DNA of 64,000 nucleotides from Sordaria brevicollis (Eukaryota; Ascomycota; Sordariomycetes; Sordariales; Sordariaceae): positions 310,001-374,000 of the forward strand of contig JAUTDP010000018.1 in NCBI GenBank assembly GCA_033439795.1, in the 5' to 3' direction. Under the pieces are notes generated by a model that was not told the DNA's origin, ran no database searches, and was given only the letters and a program-made list of their open reading frames with translations. The translations under genes and the position numbers were made by a program. The stretch's first letter is position 1. Each line of letters opens with the position of its first letter. Below are positions 1 through 11,569 of the stretch, one piece after another.

Positions 1-946
1 ACCTATCACCTACCTACCATACCTGCCGTAAGTCTAGGTTTTTTGTGTGGTTATACAATGCATGATGGGCGTTACGATATTCACTATTTCTCTCTGCTAT
101 TGCGAAAGAAAAGCAGGGTATTAGGCCTTCACGAGCTATATGCACTTCTGTATCTATTGTCACGGAGCGTGTGGACATAATTTTCGCTTCTAGAAGTACT
201 TTTGTCATGAGCACAATTAGCAACCATCACGCTTTATTGGTCCTGTCGTGGGTGGAAGTTCTCGGATAATTTGTATGGCATGAGTATACTGTATATAAAC
301 GGCCGATTAAAGTAATATGACTATGAGACATAGACGGTATAGTGTGGTGATGAATTGGTGTAAAGAGGCTTTGACAGGTAAATCTCGAAGTGGAAGAAAT
401 ACCTTCTATGTACATATACACCGCTGTAAGTTGAGTCTACTAACGAACGGACCACTACCTCTGTAGCGTGCACGGCCTGTGAGCCCTGGCGTGCCTGATC
501 CAAACACCATCCAAAATCAAAGATGGGGAGACCTTGATGGCCAGACCATTCCTTGCCCCTGAATTGTCCATGGCCTGACCTGGCCGTCCTATGTCAACGA
601 ACGCAACAATAGAGGTAGTATCGTGAAATGGTACGTAACTGGGCAGCCGTTCGCCACTGCCAATTCGTTGACTCACAACTGTCAGACCACCCACTCTTTC
701 CCACGCACTGGAATGGAGTCCTTATCAGGGTCCCCGTACCCCGCCGCCGCGGACACACTGGATCCCGCCGACAGAAGTGGAAGCTTGGAACTAGAACCGA
801 CTTGCCCCGCCAAATAATTCATCATTTCGCGTTTCTCGAATTCCTCTCTTTCCTTGAGTTCGCGACCGACTCCAATTCAACTTTCACTACACTACACGCT
901 AGTCGGTAGTAACGAAGTTCGACAAACACCGAGAACAACACCAAAC
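1..946. other. Intergenic/upstream region of the AspRS gene
   Basis: No coding region is supported here. Short overlapping ORFs on both strands lack any recognisable domain. The last 100 bases (pyrimidine/CA-rich up to the ATG at 947) look like the 5' leader of the AspRS gene. A 93-codon ORF starting with ATG at 628 and ending at 909 has no recognisable content; it would act as an upstream ORF only if transcription began before 628, which the sequence does not show. Confidence 0.6.
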
Positions 947-2974
947 ATGGCCGACAACGCTGCCACCACTCCCGCGGCCCCGGCCGAACAGCAGCCTCCC
1001 GCCGCCGCCGCTCCTGCTGCTCCTGCTGCCGCTCCCGCCTCCCCCGCCGCCGCCGAAGGCGCTGAGGGCGCCGAGGGTCCCTCCAAGAAGGCGCAAAAGA
1101 AGGCCGAGGCCAAGGCCAAGAAGGAGGCCGAGAAGGCTCGCCGCGCTGCCGAGCGCGAGGCCGCTGCTAAGGCCGCCGGCAAGAATACCGGACCGACCGA
1201 GGATCTCGCCAAGGACAACTATGGTGTGGTCAAGGAGAGGAAGGGACAGTTCGAGCTGTCGGCTGATGTCGAGGATGTCAACCTGAAGAACATTGGCGAG
1301 GAGCATGTTGGTAAGGCTGTCATTGTTAGGGCCTGGGTTCAGAATGCTAGGATTCAAGGGTAGGTTTTGCGCCCTCTTTCTTTCGGGCCTGGTGTTGAGA
1401 AGTGATGGGCTGACTGGCTTGTTACAACTGTTACAGCGCAAAGATGGCTTTCGTCGAGTTGCGCGAGGAGGGCGCCTGGACCATCCAGGGCGTTTTCGTC
1501 GCCAACAACGAGGGCACTCCCGTGAGCAAGCCCATGGTCAAGTTCGCCGCCGGTATCAACCCCGAGAGTTTCGTCGTCGTCGAGGGTACCGTCGAGAAGC
1601 CCCTCGAGCCCGTCAAGAGCTGCAAGGTTTCCAGCTACGAGCTGCACATCCGCAAGATCTTCGTCCTCGCCGCTGCCCCCAGATGCTCGGCATGACCCTG
1701 GCCGCCGCCAACCGCCCCATCACCAACTTCAGTGATGAGGAGCCCGCCCCCGAGAAGGCCGCCGAGGAGGCCGTCGAGAAGCTGTCCATCACCGCCGAGT
1801 CCTCCATCCCCGCCGCTACCATGCTCACCCATCTCGACAACATCATCATGCACAAGCGCGCCCCTGTCCAGCAGGCCATTGCCGATATCCGCATGGAGGT
1901 CAAGGACTTGTTCAGGTCTTACCTCAAAAGCCACGGCTTCAAGGAGTTTGAACCTCCTTGCTTGATCGGTGCTGCCTCTGAGGGTGGTGCCAATGTTTTC
2001 CGCATGCCCTACTTTGACAAGGAGGCCTTCCTCGCCCAGTCTCCTCAGTTCTACAAGCAGTACGAGATTGCTGGTGGCAGGAAGCGCGTGTTCAGCATCG
2101 GTCCCGTGTTCAGAGCCGAGAACTCCAACACCCCAAGACACATGACTGAGGTAAGCTAAGGGTGGACGTTTCAAGTGGGGAGGAATCAAGAAACTTTCTG
2201 AGCTAACTTGTCTGTGCACTAGTTCACTGGTCTCGATCTGGAAATGGAGATCAAGAAGGACTACAAAGAGGTTCTCCTCATGCTCGAGGGCGTCCTGCTT
2301 CACATCTTCCGCGGCATTAAGGAGCGCTGCGCGGCCGAGATTGACCTGGTCCGCTCCGTCTATCCCGCCGAGGAGTTCCTTCTTCCCGAGCCTGGCAAGG
2401 AGGTCAGATTGACCTTCGCCGAGTATGTCAACCCCCACATGCCCCCTGAAAATCATCTCCACCGTATGATAACTAACATACATCGTCAACAACTAGGGGT
2501 CAGAAGCTTCTCCGCGAGGAGGGTCCCGAGGAGTTCCGCAACGTTTCCGACGACGAGGACATGAGCACTCCCCAGGAGAAGGCTCTCGGCGCCATCGTGC
2601 GGAAGAAGTTCCACACCGACTTCTACGTGCTCGATAAGTTCCCCGAGGGTGCCCGCCCCTTCTACGCCAAGGTCGACGACGCCAACCCCAAGGTCACCAA
2701 CGCCTTCGACTTCTTCCTCCGCGGCCAGGAAATTCTTTCGGGCGGTCAGCGTATCAACGACCCCGAGGAGCTCGAGGCCCGCATCGTCCAGAAGGGCGTC
2801 GATCCCAAGAGCGCCGGCATCAAGGAGTACGTCGACGTGTTCAGGCAGGCCGGTGTGCCCGCCCACGGCGGCGGTGGCATCGGTCTTGACCGCGTTGTCG
2901 CCTGGTTCCTTAACTTGCCTAGTGTCCACCTTGCGGCGTACTACCCCAGGACGCCCAAGAGATTGCTTCCTTAA
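947..2974 (+). CDS. Cytosolic aspartyl-tRNA synthetase, class II, with a 1-nt frameshift
   Basis: Charges tRNA-Asp with aspartate in the cytosol. Exons 947-1359, 1437-2150, 2223-2422 and 2497-2974 are bounded by GT-AG introns of 77, 72 and 74 nt. The product would be about 601 aa if one base is restored. An Ala/Pro- then Lys/Glu-rich extension (about residues 1-80) precedes the OB-fold tRNA-binding domain (VIVRAWVQNARIQGAKMAF). The class II core has motif 2 (FRAENSNTPRHMTEF, about 363) and motif 3 (GGGGIGLDRVV, about 568), ending in PRTPKRLLP. The start at 947 is the first ATG in this frame. In exon 2 the frame breaks at a run of five C (1676-1680): before it the reading is ...IFVLAAAP, then a stop at 1693; one nucleotide over, the protein resumes with QMLGMTLAAANRP. 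Family identity is certain; whether the break is biological or a base-calling error is open. Confidence 0.95.
1676..1680 (+). other. Apparent -1 frameshift in the AspRS C-run
   Basis: The run reads gct g-CCCCC-agatg. With five C the frame goes to a stop 13-19 nt later; with six C it continues as AAAPQMLGMTL, the expected family sequence between the OB fold and the catalytic core. No GT-AG intron sits at the break that would repair the frame without losing conserved residues. Homopolymer length error is the simplest cause; a disabling mutation in a single-copy essential gene is unlikely. Confidence 0.85.
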
Positions 2975-4860
2975 ACAAGTGGCTTGATGAATGGGAAATG
3001 ACGAGTTTGTGTTGCCAAAAACAAAAGTCCATGAAGCGTGTTCAGAACTATTTCTGTTTAGATATTTCTTTTCCTTTTTTCTATCATGACATAGAAGAGT
3101 CCATGTTACGAAAAGTTATATGATGATCTTTCATGATACATCTTCTGATTCTTGGATCTGGTGAGTCGGTCGGTCGATGCTTGGGTCTTTTGACCAGGTG
3201 AACGGGCCCAGTTGTACCAGCGATTGCAGCCGCAATTCATCTGCAGCGCATGGACTTTGCGTCTACATGAAGCGGATGTCTCGCGGTTGCAGGAGCTATG
3301 TTGTTACACACATGGAGCATTCAACTTGCCAGGGATTTCAATTTTGCAATTGGGTCCTCTTTATTAACCTAAATCGTGCCAGCAAAGCAATCCATGTGGT
3401 TGAAGTCAACTCTTGTCTCAACCTCGGCGTCTGATGTCATCAGGGGTTGGAGGGCGGGATAGGTAAAATGTGCATGCATTAAGTAAAGCGTGTAACGCGA
3501 GCGAAGCAAGCCACCTTTACAACATGTAGGTAGCTTTGCTTGCCGACCGACACCGACCTTGCTTGGACCCAATTGTCATGCTATGCTTCTGCTTTTGCAG
3601 CTGTCGCATTGACCGCCGCTTAAAGAGAGCTTGGGTGATTCCATAATGTCCCCTTTCCCGGGCCGTCTGATATTGCGGCCAAAGAGTCGCACGAGTTCTT
3701 GCGGGTTGGGACCAATTGATACGAGAAATCTCACCATTGAGTTGGAGGAGGTCTTTATTGGCGGTACTAGAACAACGTCTGAATGATTGAATCAGTAGAA
3801 AACGCCATTGCGTCAAACTTGGGGAGGCTCGGTTCCTGGTTGTGTCTCAATGGCCCGTTGCGTGTTCTGGAATGCCAGGTGGAAGCAAGCTTGCCCTGTT
3901 TTCCATGTTTTTTTTTGTTTTTGTTGTACATACAGTTGGAATGAAGAAACATGAAACATAATACAATTTTTAGGGCCCTTCCAACGTCCACGCAACCACG
4001 TTACGGCACACCAGAGAGCAACCAACGCACCTGGATCTGAGATGAACATAAAATCTTGAAATCAAGGAACGCTCACGTGTCCCCCAAGTTGTAAACTAGG
4101 GTATCTCTAGCTCGGGAAGGTAGGTAACATTGTCTGCCCTGATGAAGCTATCAAGGTCCCTGGGAGTCACTCACGACCAAATACCGCCCTGTTCCAGCCC
4201 TTCACCGCCGATAATCGTCATGGCTTCACCATTCGGAGAACATGAATAAACTCCGCCGTTATGGAGATTCCCGGATGAGGTCAGCGAGTGGCGAGCTCGG
4301 ACCCTTTTCCACGTCCACGCAATTCACGGCACCGCTGTGTGCACCGCTGAGCACCGCTGGAGCACCACAGTACCACTATCTGGGAGAGTGACGAATCCGG
4401 CCTAGCGTGCCGATTGGTGAAGCGATCCAGCCTCCCGTTCAGCGGCCTCCCACCCAGTCGCTTCCAGTTGGTCCCACCAGCCAACGACAGAAGTCAACGC
4501 AAGTGGAAGTGGAAGCTACGTCGATCCCCCGGCCTTGCCCCTTCCACCCACGTCCACCTTGTCCACATCTTCCCTTTCTTGGCACTGCCTTATAAGTCGG
4601 AGTCCCATTGCCTTACATCTGCGACCTGCCCACGTTGTACCTGCTTTGCTTTGCTTCTGTCCGACTTCCCGCCCAATCCAACCTAACTTTTAGGTAAACC
4701 AACTTTGGACTTACAACAACTTCAACGCTCCCAACCCGGCATCTGCATTTTCGAGCCTTATTTTTCTGTCTTTTTCGCCCGTTGTTTGCAGAGTGTGGTT
4801 GAAGAAGTACAACGCCATCAACGACCTCTTCCTATTTCGAGCCGACACCCGTCATTTTCG
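2975..4860. other. Intergenic: AspRS 3' flank and antiporter upstream region
   Basis: There is no supported gene. The first 200 bases are AT-rich and contain likely 3'-end signals for AspRS. The segment from about 4550 to 4860 is pyrimidine-rich leader for the antiporter. An intron inside this leader is possible (donor-like GGTAAACC near 4693, acceptor-like TTTGCAG near 4790), but nothing proves it. Confidence 0.5.
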
Positions 4861-7735
4861 ATGAAGGAACCTTCGAGTAATTCCTCATATTCTGATCGCA
4901 TTCGCTCCTGGGCAAACTCCAAGACACATGGAGGCTCAGCCCCCGTCAGCTTGCTTCCCATAAGCAACCCTCCTCCAACCATCAGTTCCAACACAGTCGG
5001 CGGCCAAGATGCCACGCTCAACGACACCAGCCGCGGCGGGAATGTGCCCTCCGCGCACTCACAACATCAACAGCAACCTCAGCAGATTACTTCCACAGAC
5101 TCGTCGTCAACCGGCGGCGGCGGCCATCACAAGGAGGATAGCAGTAATGGCGCCAAATCCCCGACGGCTACATCACACCAAGCTGCGGGGCAGGGGCCTG
5201 AGTTAGAAACTACAGTCTCTGCCGCTGCTGCCTCTCAGGAAGGAGAACAGGAAAAGCAGAAGCCAAAGAACTTTGCAGCTAGAATCGGGATCAACCTCAA
5301 AAAGATCTTGCTTCACAACAAGCTTGTGAACCTGATGCTGGTCTTCGTTCCCGTCGGCATTGTCGTCAGCCAGCTACCGAACTCGTCGCCGGGTCTCGTC
5401 TTCGCCATGAATGCCCTTGCCATCGTCCCTCTTGCCGGCCTCCTCAGTTATGCCACCGAAAGCGTGGCTCGTAAGCTCGGAGACTCGCTCGGCGCCCTGC
5501 TGAATGTCACGTTTGGCAACGCTGTAGAGCTGATCATTTTGTAAGCCGAAACTAATCTTGGGGGAAACAAAAGTCCCATATCTTGCTCTGTTTTAGGACT
5601 GCTGCGCTAACACTACCTGTCATATAGTATGTATGTTTTTTTCCTGCTCCCACTTGGTAATTTGATCAAGACAAAAGAGAGCGAGAAGCCCTTCTTCTGT
5701 AACAAGATAAGGGCGCTATTGAATATCTGGTGTCCCTAATCATTGTTGTCTCGTTGAGTCCATGTGTTACTGTGCAATATCCATCTGTCCATTTGCTTAC
5801 AAGTTGCTTTTTCTCGGCGTCTACAGTATCGCTCTCGTCAAAGTAAGCTTTTTGAGGCCCACCCACCCATCTCGGGGATTGACTTGGCTAACAAATCAAT
5901 GCAGAACCAAATCAACATCGTACAGGCTTCGCTTCTTGGCTCAATCTTGGCCAACCTGCTCCTCATCCTGGGCATGTCGTTCTTGCTTGGCGGTCTTCGT
6001 TTTCGAGAACAGGTATGTTTAGTCAATCTTCATGAGTTGTCAATATCCTTGGAAGCCTGTTACTGACCTTACTCGCGCAGATCTATAACAGCACCGTCAC
6101 CCAGATGAGTGCTTGTCTTCTCAGTCTAAGTGTTATTAGCCTCGTCTTGCCCACTGCCTTTCATGCCTCTTTTAAGGACGAGAATGAAGCCGATGAGAAG
6201 TCGTTGAAGATCAGTCGTGGCACGAGTATTGTAAGTTTGAACTCTGTTACCTATAAACCATCAGTGCTGACAGTTACCAGATCCTGCTGCTTGTCTACGT
6301 CATATATCTTCTCTTCCAGCTCTTGTCTCACTCTTACCTCTACGAATCGACCCCTCAGCATATTATCGATGAGGAGTCTACTCCCGGACCCGCTGCCGGC
6401 TGGCTTGATTCTTCAAGCTCTGACAGCGACTCTTCGACAGACTCAGATTCTTCGGACTCGGACTATTCCCGCGAGACAGTCTCCAAGAGGATGAAACGTG
6501 TAATGCGTGGTGGTCACCGCAGGAGAAAGTCCAGCATCATTTCGAACCTCACGAGCGAGAGCGTTGTTGCTGGTCCTGCTAGGACCCCGTCCTTCGGCAC
6601 TAGTGATGTCACTCCTGGTATTGACGAATCGACCCAAGAGGACTCGTCATCGCGACCCGGACTCGCCGCCAATCTGCACAGCCCTACCATGGATGGAAAC
6701 AACGAAGAGGCTGTCGAAGATGAGAAGCATTACCGCAAGCGCCACCGCTATAAGCGACACATGAAGAAGCACCGCAAGCACAAGCACAAGAAGCATCACC
6801 ACAACGGATCCCAGGAGTTCATGAATGGACAGACTATCGACGAAAATGCCGAGGCTCAGCCGGATGTTGCACCATTGCCATCGCCTGGCGGCGAGCCCCG
6901 TCGTGTCGATTTCGCCGTGGATCCTACTGGCTCTGCCGACAACGCTCAGGTTGAGGGTGCACCTGGCCGCCGTCCCTTCCCCGGTCTTCGCGGCATGTCT
7001 CTCCGTCCCGTCGCTAGAAACTTGGCTCCAGCTGTTTTCGTCACGGGCCCCGATTCCACCAACGCTCAACCGGTTCCCTCAGGCCCTGTTCCTCGTGTTC
7101 GCTACGGAATTCGCAGGACGAACTCGCTACCGGACCGCCTCAGCCAATCGCTATACCGTCCCCAGGGTGCCTTGATGCCTTCGCAGATTCCGATGTCCGC
7201 CGTTGTTGACGGCGCTGTGCCCGATAAAGACGGCGATCACCCCGACGACTTGTCCCGCTTCAGTGCTGTTATTCTCCTGCTCGTATCCACCGCCCTGGTG
7301 GCTGTCTGCGCCGAGTTCATGGTTGACTCGATTCACGACCTGGTCGAGACCGCCAAGGTTCCCGAGCTCTTCATCGGTTTGATTATCCTTCCCATCGTCG
7401 GCAACGCCGCCGAACATGTCACGGCTATTACCGTTGCCATGAAGAATAAGATGGATCTGGCGATCGGCGTCGCTGTGGGCAGTTCTATCCAAATCGCCCT
7501 CTTCATCACGCCGCTTGTTGTCATCATTGGCTGGATTATGGACAGGGACATGACGCTCTACTTTACGCTGTTTGAGACGGTGTGTCTGTTCGTCTCGGCC
7601 TTCATTGTCAACTTTTTGGTGTTGGACGGCAGGAGTAACTACCTGGAAGGAGCGCTGCTGTGTGCGACATACGTCATCATAGCTTTGGTGTCATTCTACT
7701 CGCCTAATCCGGCCCCTATGGGAGGCGGCGAGTGA
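4861..7735 (+). CDS. CAX-type Ca2+/H+ antiporter, vacuolar membrane
   Basis: Exchanges cytosolic Ca2+ for protons, normally at the vacuole (Vcx1/CAX family). Proposed exons: 4861-5540, 5628-5630 (three bases), 5827-5842, 5905-6012, 6081-6230 and 6281-7735, giving 803 aa. Residues 1-150 are a Ser/Gln-rich hydrophilic tail. Two antiporter repeats carry the family motifs GNAVE (219-223) and GNAAEH (693-698), each within hydrophobic segments. Between the halves lies a roughly 350-residue hydrophilic loop with an acidic Asp/Ser stretch and a His/Lys/Arg-rich stretch (about 468-492). The start at 4861 is the first ATG in frame; the open frame upstream has no ATG. The loop is far longer than in yeast Vcx1 (about 411 aa in all), though long loops occur in filamentous fungi. 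Regulation is not visible in the sequence. The family call is secure; the microexon needs transcript proof. Confidence 0.95.
5628..5630 (+). other. Putative 3-nt microexon (TAT) in the antiporter gene
   Basis: Between exon 1 (ends 5540) and the 16-nt exon 5827-5842, a full acceptor (branch gctaac at 5605-5613, then atatag ending at 5627) is followed by only three bases, TAT, and then a perfect fungal donor GTATGT at 5631. Including TAT gives ...ELIIFIIALVKNQ, the family pattern after GNAVE. Skipping it (one 286-nt intron) stays in frame but drops one Ile. The paired strong splice sites are seen; their use is inferred. Confidence 0.6.
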
Positions 7736-8495
7736 TGACAGTAAAGATGGTTGGTGGAATGCCACAGGATCGAGGGCGTCGGACGAACAGGTGTGGTTAG
7801 TTGATGAGGAATATGGCGGAAGCTACGATGGGAGGGAAACGTTTTATACCTTTTTTCTATTCTATTCTTCCATGTGCCAGCATACAGTATCACAGAATGT
7901 AGCTGAGCCTTTTTATGTACATGCTGCTTCTTATGTGCATCAGTCATTTGACTGGCGCGGGGCTGGTTGGGGTGTCTGGCTGATTTGTGAGCAGCAGGAC
8001 GGAAACGAGATACCTACGGCTCCTCTGGCTGTTTGACGAATTGGGACTAGCATGATGGTAATGATGGGCTGCTGAACAACCTGAGCGGTAGCAATATTAT
8101 GCGATAATGGAATCACGAATTGACTTGGGAGCGTTGAACTCGATATGAAGTACTTGTGTGTGATTTTGACCTTCTGCTTTTCATATACAGGTCTCGACTG
8201 TGATTACATAGTCTCTGATCATGCCAAACCACCGTAGTTGTGATATTGTAGATGGCTGATACCCAAATTTAGTAGACAAAGCGTTGAAAGGGGCAACCGT
8301 ACTACAGTGCGTATGCACGGTGTTTAACGGGTGATTGAGACTGTGCGGCAAACACCGGCCGCCCTGCCAATCGCAGCTTAGGTGGCTCCATGGCTCGCGT
8401 GGATCGGCCCACCCATTTCATTTTGACAACCGTTCAACCATCAACCACCGTAGCGAAACCACATCGCCTGAGGCCCGTTCTCGATCGCGACTTCA
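7736..8495. other. Intergenic, antiporter 3' flank and Clr5-gene promoter
   Basis: No gene is supported. ORFs here are short and without recognisable domains. The last 150 bases, ending at the ATG at 8496, serve as upstream sequence of the Clr5-domain gene. Confidence 0.5.
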
Positions 8496-11400
8496 ATGGG
8501 CCGCAAAATGACATATGACTGGGAGCCTTACAAAGAAATATGTCGCCGTATATACATTGACGAGAAGCGAAGCTTCCGCCAAGTTGCCCAGTACTTGGCT
8601 GAACACCATGGATTCACCCCTAGGTAAGCGAACATCACTCGTCGTCCATCTCCCTCGCCGTACAACAGCACCACGATCGGGCATCCCTTCCCCGTCTTGG
8701 GCGGTGGATATATATTTCTGAACAGCACAAACAAAAAAAGCCCAGGTTTCCACGCTCATTTCCCACAACACCATCAAACCTTCCACACGCAATTGATTTC
8801 GCTTGGTATACTGACCATGGCCACTCTACTACTTGCAGCCGCCGTACCGTCTGGTACAGGTTCAAAGAATGGGGCTGGCCCGTCCGGGTCAACAAAGCCT
8901 ACAGTAACACGCAGCTGATAGCCCGTATCAAGGAGCTATGGGAACAGAACCTCAACGGCAAGCAGATGCTGCCCATTCTTCATGAGGAAGGGTACGAGAT
9001 CACATCGGCCACGCTCAACAGGATCCGGTCGAAGAATGGCTGGAGGATGCGCTTGGCGAATATTCATGACCTAAGGAAAGGTATCCTCTCGGCGCCTATG
9101 TCACACCAGAAACAAAAGGGTAGTGGAGCGAGGAATGGTAATGGCAATGGGAATGATGACGAGGAAAGTGATTCTGCGGAGGATAGTGAACGTGACAGTG
9201 AGGGGGCGAGTAGTAGTAGTGAGGAGGACGAGGATGATGATGAGGATGAGGATGAGGAGATGGAAGATAATGGAGAGGGGTCGTCGAACACGCTTGGTCA
9301 GCAACAGCAGCAAGAGAGATTGGCATCTGGAAGTTTACCACTCGGCCTAGACGACGACTTAACACCCGAACAACGTGCTCGCCTAGAAGAACGACGTAGG
9401 ATCCTTGAGCAAGAGTCGGCAGAACGTTGGGCCCTCAAGAAGCGACGACGACGAATCAAAGGATGGGCAGGCCTGCCTCCGGATCCAAGCGGTCTTCCTC
9501 CTCGCTTTCCATCCGAAACCACCCTCGACGAATCCAAGGTCATCCTGCAGCTCGACGGCCCTACGTACAAGAAGCTGCGCGAGGATTTCATGAATATTTG
9601 CCAGGAGCACAACGTCGTCAAGAAGACGCTTGCCGGGCCGGAAAAGTGGGAAGCCCTGAAGGAGCAGTGGATCCGCAACAGCATGCATCTGCGCGCCGTC
9701 ATGTGGGATCAGGACAACATGGAGCAAAAGAAGATTGCGATCGATGTTATCGCCGTTGACGTGACCAAGCGGATCAGGACGATGCAGTCGAAGATGACGG
9801 TGGCGCAGGCTAGAACCCTTCTTGGACTGAATCCGGAGCAGGGCAGATACGTTCGAGGAACGCTTTACTTGCTTCTGGGCCAGGAGAGGTTTGGGATGAA
9901 GCATGTCGAAGGCGTCGACAAGTGGAACGAGATGGTACAGAAATGGTTCGACACCACTGATCTTCTGCAAGAGCTGTTCCCTCCGGGATGTGAACACTGG
10001 CCGAATGCCAAAGAGAGGAAGAAGGCTATTGAGCTGCTAGCCCGCGATGGCATGAGAAGATACAGAGGCGATCAAGCAAAGTTGGAGAAGGAGGCTTTGA
10101 ACCCACCGCCTCCCAAGCCGCCCAGGAAGCGGGCCTCTCCGAAACCGAAGGGTCCGACTTACGATCAACTTGCCCGGGCCGCAAAGAAAGCTGAGAGAGA
10201 GGCTGAGAAGGCTAAGAAAGCCGCTGAGAGAGAGGCTGCGAAGGCTAAGAAACTCGCTGAGCAAGAGGCTTGGAGAGCTGCTAATCCTGGACGGCGCCGT
10301 CCTGGTCGACCCCCGAAGAACGCCACAGCGGCAGCACCAACGGCAGCATCAACGACAGCAACAGCAGCGGCGTCCCATACAGGTGCGCGACTGGCACCAC
10401 CAGAATCATCGAGCTCGTCCGAAAGTTCGTCCGAGAGCTCGTCGGAAGAGAGCGACGCGGAAAACGATGCCGGAGATGTGAATATGGACGACGGTGACGA
10501 CATCCACATGGATCCAGATTTTCTGTTGCAACAATCTATCGAGGACGACAATCCGTTTGGAAGTTATTCTGCCAACTCTTCTTTTGCCAGTGGAAGCAGC
10601 AGTAAAGGTGGTGTCAACGTTGGTGCAAATACGAATAACGCATATACCTCTTCTTCCCACACATCGAACCTTACTCAAGCTCAAAATCAACCCCAGACTC
10701 GGGCCCAAACCCGCTCCCAAGCCACGCAGAATGACGCTTCCGGCCGTACTCCGATGCAACAATATGAGTATCCCGGCTTAAAGCTACCTCAACCTCAACC
10801 GCGGCCCCGTTACCTAACTAAAGCGCAACGCCAGCAACGGGAAGAACAACTACGCATCCAACAAGAAGCTATAGAGGCCTATAGAAAGCAGCAGCAACAG
10901 CTACAGCAACGGCAGCAACGACCACAAGACCAAGAACTACGCATTCAGCAACAGGCTATAGAGGCACAAATAAGAGCCCGACAGCAGGCCTTGCAGCAAG
11001 CCGGCTCTGCTTCAGCTCAACCCCAAGCCCAAGGTCAACGAGGTTCACAGCCAGTGGCAGCAACCACCCCCTCAACTTCTCAACAGCAACAACGTTTCCA
11101 GCGAACAACCGCCTCTGCGCAAGTCCAAAAACCCCAAGTTTCACAGCCCATGGCAGCGACAAAAGCCATCTCTTCAGCCTCCACCTCCACCTCAACCTCT
11201 GCCTCAACCTCATCCTCATCCACTCCATCCCCCATGGCCGTCTACTTCCGCCTCCACGCCAACTCTCCCCTCCAAGGCGTGGCCTCGCGCATGTGGATCG
11301 CCACGCTATCAGGCCGTTCCATCCAAGAACTACGTAACACGGCCGTAGCCAATTACCCGGGCGTGGTATGCTCGGCCATTGAAGGGATCGTTAAGGATGG

Positions 11401-11569
11401 TAGGGGAGGAGAGCTGCCATTGCCGGTTAGTGATGACATGGAGATGGAGGCCTATTTGCAGCATGTTCAGGGGATGGGAAGCGGGGCGCCGACGTTTTGT
11501 GTTATGTTGGTGCCGGCCGCGACGGCGGCGACGGCGGGGGGTGATGGTGCTGCAGGGGGGTCTTGGTGA
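8496..11569 (+). CDS. Clr5-domain nuclear protein with AT-hook and Gln-rich tail
   Basis: Exon 1 (8496-8623) and exon 2 (8839-11569) are joined across a 215-nt intron, giving 952 aa. Residues about 5-60 form a fungal Clr5 domain: YDWEPYKEICRRIYIDEKRS, then FRQVAQYLAEHHGF and RRTVWYRFKEWGWP across the splice. A second segment (NTQLIARIKELW...LPILHEEGYEIT) resembles a helix-turn-helix. Then come an acidic Ser/Asp/Glu stretch, a conserved-looking helical block (about 250-410), a Lys/Ala coiled stretch, an AT-hook-like RRPGRPPKN (about 527), a Gln-rich region (about 630-760) and a folded-looking C-terminus (about 840-935). DNA or chromatin binding is inferred from the AT-hook and the fission-yeast Clr5 precedent; the molecular role of this family is not established. 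Without exon 1 the Clr5 domain is lost, so the spliced start is preferred over the ATG at 8966. Confidence 0.85.

Noticed and set aside
1635..2492. 285-codon minus-strand ORF opposite AspRS
   Set aside because: Antisense shadow of coding sequence; it runs across AspRS introns and has no recognisable content.
5541..5826. A single 286-nt intron in the antiporter instead of a microexon
   Set aside because: It keeps frame but loses a conserved Ile and ignores a strong acceptor and donor pair. It remains the main alternative, so the microexon is given moderate confidence.
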